From Lepidurus packardi (Eukaryota > Arthropoda > Branchiopoda > Notostraca > Triopsidae), in contig JAKZAN010000150.1 of assembly GCA_023053545.1 (NCBI GenBank), forward strand, positions 16,337-80,336: a stretch of 64,000 bases of DNA, given 5' to 3'. The notes under the pieces were generated by a model, which made no database searches, had not been told where the DNA came from, and saw only the letters and a list, made by a program, of their open reading frames with translations. The translations under genes were made by a program, and so were the position numbers. Of this stretch, positions 46,627-57,085 are shown piece after piece (position 1 is the first letter of the stretch; every line of letters begins with the position of its first letter).

Positions 46627-47050
46627 GCTTGGATTAGTGAGGGAATTGAAAATCAGTCTTTATAAACAAACAAAATAAGAACAGAATAGAATAATGGTAG
46701 TAATATTGGGTATTATTTTTTTAGATTAGCAGAAAACAGATATAATAAAAAAAAACGAAATAATCATGATTATTTGATAGGTAATATGGAGAGATGGGGG
46801 GGGGGGGGGCAAAATGAGTGATAGTGTGAGACTAATATACATATAAAAATAGAGTGAGGAGAACATGACAAATATGTACAACAGTAACAATAAGTGAGTA
46901 GCATAGACAGATACATTGATATATATATATATTATTATTGATTCAAAGAACTAACTAATGGCAATCAATTATGTATGTACAGATATCGTAAATAATAATA
47001 ATAATAACACTAATAATAATCATCATCAATAAGAGAAAAAGATAATAAAA
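46627..47050. other. intergenic spacer with G14 tract
   Basis: AT-rich spacer between the coiled-coil gene start and the bystin stop. It carries a G14 run at 46796-46809 (C run in the sense strand of the gene starting at 46626) and TAA/ATA triplet repeats near 46990-47030. No gene seen. Confidence 0.55.
46796..46809 (-). repeat. G14 (sense-strand C14) homopolymer
   Basis: Fourteen G in a row on the plus strand, about 170 bases upstream of the minus-strand start at 46626. Confidence 0.9.
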
Positions 47051-48184
47051 TCATTTAATTTGCTTCAAGATCTCAGCAGAAATTATGTGATGTTTCTTGT
47101 TCGTCACCAAATGTCCTAGTCCCATCTTGGCCATCTCGTCCAGACAGTGCCCGTACTGCGTCACGAAACTCAGCAGTGCTTGGTACCAGATCACAGGCAG
47201 CACTGCGTTCTTAGGCTCCCATTCTTTGTTCTCGAAACTCAGGAAGTACTGGTATATCGAGTTCACGATCTTCTCGGGCAGGTTGTATTTCTTCTAGATC
47301 AGGGCTTTCAGGAAGTGGATCACAGCCGAACAGTGCGGCATTTCCAGCAGCTTCAGAATCACGACACAGGAGTTCAGGCAGGGGATGGACATCTGCTTGA
47401 GAAGGGAATCTACAATCATGATTTACTTGGAGTTTGTGCCGGGATGAGCAAATTCGAAGAGGACGGCCTTGAACCAAGCGATGGGTTTGTAGATGGCTTT
47501 GCGCAGGGATTAGTAGTAGTGGAAGTTTAGTTTCTTGTTCTTTTCGATATCCTTTTTGACTGTGGGGACTAAATAATCGGAGAAGAAGATGCGGGCTCTA
47601 TCGGAGTCGAAGTTGGATGCGAAGATCCTGACTGCTTGGTACATGGCCTGAGGGGTCCATGACTCTGGACGCATCAAGGCGATCACTTCCCTCCACTTCA
47701 CGAGGTTGGGGATGAGTTTGAAGGCTTTCGGGATTTTGCCGCTTCTGTAGGTCGCGAAAATCTGTCCGATCTCAGCGTATACTCTCCTGACCTCTGGGTT
47801 CTCGATATTGTCCTTATCCATATCGCGAAGTTTCTTTTCTAGATTATCTTCAAGCTCCTCCATCTTCATCTCCTGGCTGTTGTTGCTGCCAGTCAGGCCG
47901 AGCAGTTTCAGGATGTCGAACTCTTCTTTCGTGGAGTTCTCGTGGAAGACTGGCTCTTCGGCCTCGATGATTTCTGCTTCTGCGGCTTGGAGCTGTCTTT
48001 TCTTGAAGGGAACTATTTTCGCTTTGCGACTGATTCGATTGTGCTTTTTCAAGGCGACTATCGATCGGATTTTGGCAGCTCTTTGGAGGACTTTATGCTT
48101 TTTGGAAGCAACAGGTTTGCGACCCTTGAGGGTGGCGGTTTTGGCTCTTTTGGGGGCTGTTCGAGTTTTGTTGACGATACCCAT
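47051..48184 (-). CDS. BYSL: Bystin (Enp1), 40S ribosome biogenesis factor
   Basis: Single exon, 377 residues, TGA stop. Bystin/Enp1 is a nucleolar and cytoplasmic factor needed for 18S rRNA processing and pre-40S export. The basic N-terminus (KRAKTATLKGRKPVASKK) precedes the bystin domain: SGKIPKAFKLIPNL, EALMRPESWTPQAMYQAVRIF-type helix, KKLNFHYYESLRKAIYKP, MSIPCLNSCVVIL, KKYNLPEKIVNSI. A UAA falls at the conserved Glu of LREA. Length is shorter than human (437) mainly in the N-terminal tail. Confidence 0.93.
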
Positions 48185-48432
48185 TTTACCTGATCTCTTT
48201 TTATTATTACTATTATTATACTCTACTAATTATTTTTTCTGGTTTTTGTTATTATCGAATGTTGACAATCAGCAAAATAGAGGATTTCTCTCTCTTTCTT
48301 ATTTTTTAGTACAGTGCCCACCTTTCACTCCTTCAAATAATATTATTACATTTTCTATTGTTCCACTACTAAGTATTAATATGTAAATCGGGGGAGGTTG
48401 ATATTTCTGGTCTTTTATTATCATTATTGTGT

Positions 48433-49158
48433 TCATTTGAATGATTCTTCCTGGATCCGATCCATCTTGATCGATCCGGGACGTCCTTTGATTGTGCTGA
48501 GTCTACTGTCCTCTGCTCTCTTCTTGGCCACACCGCTTTTTAGAGATTGTTGGATGAAGGTCTTGTTGAATGCGTTGTTGGTCCATAGATAGTCCAGCTG
48601 TGCTTTGTGGTTTCCTGTTCCTCTGGCTATTATTTCGACGTTCTTTACCTTTGGCGAGTTGATAGGGTAACTTGCCAAGATATTGACACCACTCAATCTA
48701 ATGACTACACGGAGCTGGGCCATCAGGGACTCAGGTCTACGCAGACCCAACACAAAACCCTTGTATTTAACTACATTACTGTTTTCGAAGGTTTGCTGGT
48801 AAGTAATTTCCACTAGATCTCCGGATCTGACATCAGGCATCAGGAAATCCCTCAGTCTATGGATCCTTTCCTTTTCTTCATTTTCAATAGTCTTGAGGAA
48901 GTTTTTGGGATTGCCACGTGCATGAACGGGAGGGATAAGCCGAGGGTACAAGACATCAGGGTCGGTCCAAGCCTGTTGGCGAGGTTTGCGGTTCAGGTGG
49001 TATTTGTTGGTAGGAGGGATATACTCAGGGTTGTAAGAAGTGAAGTCATAGGGGGACTTGGGTCTGCGAGGCACGATGACCACGGATTGGAGGAGTTTGT
49101 TGGTGAGTAGACTGGCAGTTTGCTGGCCGAAGTGTTTTTGAAAGATACTTGTGATCAT
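48433..49158 (-). CDS. Mitochondrial ribosomal protein bL19m
   Basis: Single exon, 241 residues, with no in-frame TAA or TAG, TGA stop. bL19 lies at the subunit interface of bacterial-type large subunits. The core DFLMPDVRSGDLVEITY and KYKGFVLGLRRPESL, then SGVNILASYPINSPKVKNVEI, follow bL19 closely. The N-terminal 110 residues (MITSIFQKHFGQQTASLL, then Pro/Arg-rich) are an extension that would include the mitochondrial targeting region. The gene is one of few here that avoid the reassigned codons entirely. Confidence 0.92.
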   Translation of the reverse strand: MITSIFQKHFGQQTASLLTNKLLQSVVIVPRRPKSPYDFTSYNPEYIPPTNKYHLNRKPRQQAWTDPDVLYPRLIPPVHARGNPKNFLKTIENEEKERIHRLRDFLMPDVRSGDLVEITYQQTFENSNVVKYKGFVLGLRRPESLMAQLRVVIRLSGVNILASYPINSPKVKNVEIIARGTGNHKAQLDYLWTNNAFNKTFIQQSLKSGVAKKRAEDSRLSTIKGRPGSIKMDRIQEESFK

Positions 49159-49374
49159 GGTCTCGACAATTTATACCTGTATGTATATAAATATGATCAC
49201 CCTAACTTAAAAATAAACAATATCAGTCGTAAAAACGATATTAAAACCAGAATCTTTGTACCTCTATTTTTTGTTGTCTTTTTTAAATGTTATATAGAAT
49301 TTGCTGATTCTCATGATCACTCACTCTTACATATCTATCTCTCTTTCTATCTTTATGAGCTAGGCTTATCTCTT

Positions 49375-50139
49375 TCACTTCTTTGCGAACAGATCTTCGA
49401 ATTGGCTCTAAGTCATCTGGTTATTAGCTGCGAACTTCGAGATTTCTTCTACGATATCCGTGAACTTGATCTCATTCTTGTTTTTTGTTAGGTTTCTGTT
49501 GTTTATCAGATATGAGTTCAGGGCACCTTTGAGTGCTAGCTGTTCATCTAGCTCGCTGGCGTAAATCTTCATCTGACTGATGTCACATACTTTTTGATCT
49601 TTGCCCAAACTATACACCTTTTACAAAAGATTAAAAAAGACGATGATATTTGCTATGAAGTAAGAGTGTTCTACCTTTTGGAGAATGTTTTGAATATGGC
49701 TTCACGCTTCTTCACAAAGAATCTATTGAATTTCTCGACCTGGGAGTAGTTATGGAACAGCTTAGTGAGGTGGGTTTTGTGTTCCGAAATGTTATGGTTA
49801 TGCCTCATCAGATACTGGGCGAGGAAGATACAGGGATTGAATCTTTTGCGGACCTCGGCATCCACGTTGTCTATATCATATTATTAAAGGAAGAATAGAG
49901 TTAGTGATGTGTGAGGGTATACTTTAGTCATGCATGAGGTTTTCGACTTCCCTGGATAACTCTTCGAGACTTTCGATGAGAGTGGGGAATAGTTTTTCTA
50001 CGAGATAGAGATCTTTATAGTATTGGGTGCCCTGGACCTGGACAACCTACCTCTTCATGTTTTCTAGCGGCACCTGAAAATCAATCATCTTGAACTCTTC
50101 AAGGAACCTTTCTGCTTCTTTGTAGTCGTTTGATTCCAT
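49375..50139 (-). CDS. Unknown helical protein
   Basis: Exons (minus) 50139-49923, 49870-49675 and 49609-49375 (introns 52 and 65 nt), 215 residues, TGA stop. The middle segment RFNPCIFLAQYLMRHNHN has the FxPxxFLAxYLMRxN wording found in small axonemal proteins of DPY-30/RIIa type. The C-terminal part is helical (ELDEQLALKGALNSYL). Intron 2 uses a downstream acceptor (TATAG) because the nearer one breaks the frame. A ciliary role is possible; no firm assignment. Confidence 0.58.
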
Positions 50140-50555
50140 AGCTATTTTTTGTGTTATTATTTTTGTTATTTTATTGTTTTTTTATGATGATTTTTTTCAA
50201 TGTTTCTCTCTTTCTTTTCTTTTTGTCTCGCATTTATCATTTATCTTTAATAACAATAGTAAATGAAACTTCTTAATTCGAATCCCAAGCAGTTCCCTTT
50301 TTGGATAGTAGGCACTTTATAAATTACATATGATGTTTTTTGTCATCCTCTATACTGTATTATCTTGTTGTGTATTCGCTATTAAAATGACCCATCCCTT
50401 GAAGATTAGCTGATTGATTGAATTCAGTTTATTATACCAAAACCCTATATATATATCTCTATCAAACACATCAAACTAAGCAAAGCATTTATAAAGTAGG
50501 ACAAACCTTTATTATCAACAACAATATATAAAAAAATCAATAAATAATCACAACA
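50140..50555. other. divergent intergenic region
   Basis: AT- and T-rich spacer between two divergent genes. An ATTCGAATCCC stretch near 50277 looks like a tRNA T-arm but no tRNA surrounds it. No gene seen. Confidence 0.5.
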
Positions 50556-51244
50556 ATGGGAAGAGCACACGACTAGGACTCCGACAGCGATCACGGCAAG
50601 GCCATGGAAATCGAGGGCAAACAGCAGAACAACACCCGCAAGCCTAAAGTCAAGAAGGTCAATAAGAAAATTGCTAAACCCACGAAACCTAAAAACAAGA
50701 TTGAAGCATAGTCAACGACTGCTAACACTTCCACCATACATTTGCCCAGAGCTGTCCAGAAAGCCCAAGCACTCCAGAAGAAAATCCAACTCTTCAAAGA
50801 AGTCAAAAAAAGCAGTGATCCTCTATTGCTTCTGAAGGATCATTACAAACAAGTCAAGGGAGTACCTAAACTCTCAAAAGGGCAGAAATAAAGACTCGAA
50901 AAGAAGAAGAAAATCCTTTTCAAGAAGGTATCATTTCCCTCTCTTAACATTATGCATTATTACGCATCATACAGATGTTTGAGCAAAAGCTGAACCAAAA
51001 GAAGTCTGTCCTGTCTATGGGTGATCTGGCAGATGAACTCACTAAGATCAAAGCTGATACCACCACGGCTAAGCAACAAAAACACAAATCGATATCGAAC
51101 GTAGCTAAGAACCAAATCCAAACGCAATAGGCAACGAGAATGCGCCAGATTCTGGACTTCCCTGAGTTCCAGAAGAACCCTCTCAAGACACTCAAAACCC
51201 ATCTCATCAACGAAATGAATCAGAAAACCCAAAATAAGTCCTGA
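50556..51244 (+). CDS. SLX9/FAM207A-like ribosome biogenesis protein
   Basis: Exons 50556-50927 and 50975-51244 (47-nt intron), 213 residues, TGA stop. Basic throughout with LPRAVQKAQALQKKI and KLSKGQKERLEKKKKILFKK in the middle, matching the SLX9 KxSKxxxRxxRRE block. The C-terminus RMRQILDFPEFQKNPLKTLK corresponds to the SLX9 end (a Phe followed by xxNPLxxIxxHL). SLX9 proteins assist pre-40S maturation and export in the nucleolus. The family is small and divergent. Confidence 0.72.
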
Positions 51245-51438
51245 AAGAGCTATGATAGATAATGATTGTCTTTTTTATCTTTTTTTATTACTATTTATTA
51301 GGTAAATAAAACCTTAAAAAACCATTATGTCTTTTTCTATCTCTCTTGATCCAAAACATAGAATCGCAGTGTGTTACTAAAAAACATCATAAAAGATTAT
51401 AGGTACATTTAATAATAGTAGACAAAATCAACAACAAC

Positions 51439-52396
51439 ATGGAACAAGTAACAGCCCAAGAAGTAACACCCGCAGACCCTAGTATCGACCAACAACAACC
51501 TACAACTCCAGTCGATGATTCCAACTTGATCAAGGAGGGCGACACAGTGATTCTGTACATGGGAGTTGCCAATCTCAAGCAGCTCAAACTCATCGACGGC
51601 GAGTCAATCCATCTGCACTATGGACACTTCAGGCATAACGAGATGATTGGCAAGGCCTATGGAAGCAAATTCAGTTCTGCCAATAACCCTAGTCTATTTT
51701 TCTATGTCCTCAAATCCACACCAGCTCTGATAACTGATAGTCTTGCCCGTAAAACTCAGATCTTGTTTGAGATGGATATTGCGTCGATTCTGTTCAGACT
51801 CAACATAGTACCCGGGATTACGGTTGTCGAGGCGGGGACTGGCAGCGGCAGTCTTTCCTCTGCTTTTGCGACGACCCTTGGGAAGACTGGGCATCTTTAC
51901 ACTTTTGAGTTTAATAAAGAGAGAGCAGAAATCACAAGTAGACTCTTCAAAGATTTGGGATTCGACAACATTACAGTGACTCATCAGGATATCATACAAG
52001 GAGCATTCGCTGTGGAAGGAGTAGATTACGAGGCTGATGCTTTGTTCTTGGATGTACCGAACCCTTGGGATGCGATAGTCAATGCTAAAAAAGTCTTAAA
52101 AAAAGGTAAAAGAATTATGAGTTACACTAATACTGTATATAGATGGCAAAATATGTTGTTTTAGTCCATGTATCTAACAAGTCCAGAGGACATGCATCGA
52201 GCTGAGGAGAAACAACTTCCACATGGTTGAGACTTATGAATGTCTGAATAGACCCCTGGAGAGAAGAGACAAGAATCTCCAAAGTTATACCAAGAATGGA
52301 GACCCGATCGAAGGGGATAGTGTGCTGCACTACTCGACAGGACCTAAAGAAGTCAGAGGACATACAGGATACCTGACTTTTGCTTACCTGTATTGA
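51439..52396 (+). CDS. TRM61: tRNA (adenine-58-N1)-methyltransferase catalytic subunit TRM61
   Basis: Exons 51439-52105 and 52143-52396 (37-nt intron), 306 residues. With TRM6 it makes m1A58 in the T-loop of tRNA, using S-adenosylmethionine. N-terminal beta-barrel (IKEGDTVILYMG), then the Rossmann SAM site VVEAGTGSGSLSSAF, the acidic strand YTFEFNKERAE, LFLDVPNPWDAI (DxPxPW active-site loop) and CFSPCIEQVQRT after the intron. The Glu of that last motif is written TAA. The 35-residue N-terminal extension is Gln/Pro-rich. Confidence 0.95.
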
Positions 52397-52614
52397 TTGG
52401 CAAGCATACAAAGAAATAGATAATATAGATCAATTACATGTGTATTTTATGCTCCTGTACATACCATACATACATACATTTCTTGTGCGAATACCCTTTA
52501 TCTCTATCGTTGCTATTTCCTTTTTTTGAATTTTGAAAAAATATCATTATTTATTACAATCCAATGATGTAAAATCTATGTATTCATTTCTATGTTTCAA
52601 TTTGTTTCTTTAAT

Positions 52615-54482
52615 TCAGTTGTATCTCCAAGTTGTCACTTCGACCCCTTTGCCCCTTCCTCCTTTCTCATCGATTAGAGTGATTCCTTTCGATTTCAGGT
52701 AGTTACGGATTCTGTCAGCTTCTCCGAAGTTCAGTTCCCTCCTCGCCTTATTTCTGGCTTCGATATACATCTTGATCTCATGTTCTGTTGTCAGGTTGGT
52801 CAGGGGCATTTTGGATGCCGCACCGTTGTTATTCACCGAAGTCACCGAACTATCCGAAGAATCATAGTACTGGTCGAAATTGTAGAATCCTTTCTGATGA
52901 TGGTATCCGCCTGACAGTGCCCCACCGTTGGTGTTACTATTGAAATCGAGTTTCTTGACCTTCAGTTCTTCGCTGCCTCTTTTGCCCATTTTGTTGGTAG
53001 CGTAGTATTTGTATTCTTGGTATATCGATTTCAGTAGTTCCTCGACCTGTTTGCATGCTTTGTTGTAGGCTGACTCGTCTCGGCAACTGATGCACAGATG
53101 TAGGGGTTCGTCTGACTCCATTTTGTTTGGTCCTTCGCGATAGCCTGAGCCTCTCCCGCGCAGTCTGAGTTTAATAGAGTCTGCCTCTGTTTTGGGGTCG
53201 GCACCGATATCCTGCAAACAGGTATCGATAATCTTCTTCATGTTGTAACCCTTGGATCCAATGATTTTGCGAGCCACTTGGAAATCCTTGTCATTCTCAA
53301 TCTGGATTTCATACCTGCAGGTAAACTTGGCATTGTTAGGTCCTGTGGAATTGGCGCGGCTCAGTTCAGGAGGCCCACAGGCCAAAGTATTGGATCTGTC
53401 TACATTGAGATACTCTCTGATGAAAGGATAGTCAGTCTGGGAGAACCATTGGACCTTGAGTCTGTACTCTCCTCCCTCGAGTTCTAGATCGTTCATACAC
53501 TTCATAGCGAAGTAGGCACTGTAGTGATCGCTGTAGAAGACAAATATACCAGTGTGTTTGACCACTATTTTCTATAGGTTCTCGAATCTCCTGAATGCTT
53601 CTTTGAGGTCTTCTTCTTGGAGTTCGAATTCTTGACCTTGTTTCTACCTGCCTGCTGACCAGATCCCGAGTTTGAGTATAGGGTAAGTTTCGAAGTAACA
53701 CTAAACAAATAATTAAAAAAAGAAAGATGATTGAATATAGAATAAATGTATGAACTATATTGTATTTAAAAAAGGGGGGACGGTTAGGATGTAGGTGTGA
53801 TAGTGGATACAAACAAGTCAACAAAAAAACATAACCATTCTTCATCACATCATCACCATCTCAAAAATGAAGAATAGAAAAAGTACTGATGCTTTTTTTT
53901 AACGACTATATCCACTTTATTAAAAGAAAGGATATATATATACGTATAAAATTTGAAAAATAGTAGGTTTTTTCTTACGTTTTGTTTCATGTACTCGCTT
54001 ATCTTTTATCTGACTTCTGACTGCCGCATCAGCAGACTGAGTTTCTACCCGTTGGTCATCCCCAGATGCAGGCTCGGGAAGGGGACAGACACATCGACGT
54101 TGTCGAAACTTGAGACTTCCCTCAGACATCCGTTTTCATCTTCGTCGTTAATCTATAATACATATATTAAATTGCATAGATGTGCTTATTATTCATAAAA
54201 AGTTGGTTAGGAAAGGGTGAGAGAGAAGCAGGGTCGACAAATGAAAATAACAAACAGTGCTATTGGTGTTTCTGACTGCGTTGGGAGTGTTTAGCAGAGA
54301 AGACAGGCAGTAGTGGATGGTAGAGGATAGAGGTATAAGTATAGTGGGTATGGGGGTAGTAGTGTTGTAGTTACGAGGCTCTCGACTCCACGGATGATCT
54401 GCTTGAAGGAAGAAGTCTCTGCGGACTGGAAGAGTGGTTTGGTTGAACTGCTATCTCTGTAGCTATTTTGTTATTCTTTCAT
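52615..54482 (-). CDS. RNA-binding protein with RRM-like and KH domains
   Basis: Exons (minus) 54482-54375, 54152-53979 and 53700-52615; introns of 222 and 278 nt, unusually long. About 455 residues, TGA stop. An RRM-like fold spans the start of exon 3 (LKEAFRRFENLEKIVVKH; GIFVFYSDHYSAYFAMKCMNDL). A KH domain follows (FQVARKIIGSKGYNMKKIID, with the GxxG loop GSKG). The C-terminal segment EIKMYIEARNKARRELNFGEADRIRNYL resembles the DALR-like tail of cysteinyl-tRNA synthetases. The first intron is also open in frame, so the exon-1 junction is uncertain. Target RNAs unknown. Confidence 0.75.
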
Positions 54483-55141
54483 ACTGTGTGTGTTCTTTGT
54501 GTTCCTTTGTGAGTACCCTTTGTTTTCTTTTATTTTATTTTTATCGGTATATATTTTTTCGTTGCTTATAGAATATTTATATATATTTATTATTTATAAA
54601 ATTGTATTAAAAATATAAGGGTATCTTCAAATATTCGGACTTATGATGAAGAAAGAAAAGAAAAGAAAAATCAATCTCTATTTTTTATGCATATAGTCTT
54701 TGCTTAAATAAAGGGAAAATAAAAGAAATACAAATGTTGGTTGTTAAGCATTGTTGGTTCCCCTTTTTTTAAAAAAAATAATATGGATAACCTAAGAATG
54801 ACAAATAATCGATTGATTTTTTTAATCAAATATGTATCAACCTGTGTTTTTTTAAAAAACAAATAAAAAGTAAGACTACAAAACAACATACATTCATTCC
54901 TTCCTGTAGATGTATGTATGGTATGTATCGTAAATTATGATTCCCCCAAGCTATCCTCTTGCTAAATTATTGCTATTACTGCTATTATTATTATTGCTAT
55001 TATTATATCGTCGATATTGAAAGATTCGGATGAAAAATAATAATAATAATAATAACATCAAAAAAACAAACGTCTCATAAAGCAAAAAAAGAACTGCAGC
55101 ACTACTACCCTGATATATATATATATATATCTATATTATAA
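54483..55141. other. divergent intergenic region
   Basis: 659 bases of AT-rich DNA with TAT/AAT triplet repeats (about 54970-55060) and long A/T runs. No gene seen. Confidence 0.5.
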
Positions 55142-56993
55142 ATGAGCAGCATGAATATGAGAATCCTCAGGGGCAGCTCATTGAATCGTTTCCCCAGTCT
55201 CTTCCTGCCTCTCAACCCCCACACCCATCTCTACATCAACTCCTCACTCTAATATATGCGTTATCTCCCCCAACCCCCGCATTTCGCTACCAACAACATT
55301 ATCCTCTTCACTTCCCTTAAACCCCAAACCACAACCCACCTCGGAGCTAACATCGTTGACTTCTTTATGGCCAAGAAATTCGCTACCAAGTAAAAACAAT
55401 ATCAATTTAACACATAAACATGCGCACACACACACAAATTAGTAGGATTGGTAACTTTATAGAATGTACGGTCCTATTGGTTTCCCTAATTTCTATAAAA
55501 GCATACTGGAGAAAGCTGGTCTGAGAGGGGCTTACTACTCAGCGGATGTCTATGATAAGGAGAGTGCATGGTTGGGAGAAGGCAAGGGGTTCCTTGAAAG
55601 GAAAAAACCTCAAGAAAGCTATCAGGGTTATATTGCTAGACTCGACGAGTAAAATCGAAGCGTAACAAAAAACCAGAGTTTAGTAGGACCAGATCTATCA
55701 TCATTGTGTGAAGGGACTGCTGTCCAAATCAAATGTATAGACCATCCTGATAGGAATCTACTGAGCTACTCGATCAGATCGTAGAACTCAAATATTCTGA
55801 TTACTGAGGATATTGGACTATTTACTGCAGCAGACATCAAAAACGGCATGTACAGCCAGATATACTCGTATGGCGTGGTACCGGCTTCAGGCATGACAGA
55901 GCATGTGGTGGATTTGGGGGATTGTAAAGACTATGAACCCCCGAAATACCATTCTATCCTTCGAAAACGTCCTGAATACTTTGGACTTTCTAAGCCTTAC
56001 AACAATAATAAAACATCCAACAGCTGGTAACTCCGAGTCCTCGGTACCTCCAGTAGCTACCCCACCGTAAACAGGAGTACAAGCAGCTACGCTGTGACCA
56101 GTTCATAATCATCAATGCTTCTAGACTGTGGTCCTAACACCCATTTACAACTCCACGAATCCTATGGACCTTAGTCTATAAGCTACTTCTATCGCAAACT
56201 TAAACTTATATTCATGAGTCACTTCCACAGTGATCATGTTCAGGGATTGGTATCAGTATTGTTGGACTACATCAAATACAATGAAGCCATAGACGGTAGT
56301 AATGGTGAACGTGTCCAGCCCAGACTAACAGTAGTTATCCCCAAATACCTGGTCGAATATCTGTAGGCCTATACACGACATCTAAAAATCAGGGATTTCG
56401 TTAACATCGTGAGCAACTTGGCATTCGCAAACCAAAACCCTACGGATCTCCGCCAATGGAAATAATCTAACAACATCTCCCAGGATATCAGCATCAAAGA
56501 GTATCTCATGTCGAGACTACACGATATTTCTGACGTGCGCCTTTTCCCTACTCTGCATTGCTTCGGGTCGATGGGAATCAAGATAACCTTCCCAAATGAG
56601 TAAAAAATAGTATACACCGGAGATACTCAGTTTTGTGACTCAGTCTTAGAGGCTTCCAAAGATGCCACTCTCCTGCTACACGAGTGCACCAACATATTCC
56701 CTGTAGCCAACAGCACACATTCGTCACTGGCCGATGCCTTGACTATAGGGTTGAATGGCAGGGTTCGATATCTGGGGTTAACTCATTTCACTGCGGGATG
56801 TGCACCTGTAATTAAGGCAGTCCTATCTAATGACCGGAAAGCATTGGAGCTTTCCAAACTGGATAAAAAACCAGATCTGCAACGTTATCTGCGTGAGAAT
56901 ACTCTGGTGCTTCATGATTTCTTGACTATCGACACAGGTTCACTTGGTGGATGTGTGGAGTTTACCCAGAACTACTCCAAAAGATACTGGTGA
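55142..56993 (+). CDS. ELAC2: tRNase Z, long form (ELAC2-like)
   Basis: Exons 55142-55389 and 55463-56993 (73-nt intron), 592 residues, TGA stop. This metallo-beta-lactamase endonuclease trims the 3' trailer of tRNA precursors. The C-terminal half has the LGTSSSYPTVNRSTSSY start of the active domain, the zinc motif SHFHSDHVQGL, and later YTGDT and a LTHFTAG end. The N-terminal half (LILFTSLKP-type start, GPIGFPNFYKSI) is the inactive lactamase copy with the exosite arm characteristic of ELAC2. The UAG in the YGPESIS segment fits Glu or Gln. Confidence 0.93.
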
Positions 56994-57085
56994 TATTTAA
57001 AAACAAAATGATCAATCTCCACATTATTTTAATTTATTTAAACCTTCTGTGTAGATATTATGTTTTTCTATCCATAATCCCTCCG

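Noticed and set aside
50277-50290. tRNA-like T-arm sequence
   Set aside because: No acceptor, D or anticodon arms can be built around it.
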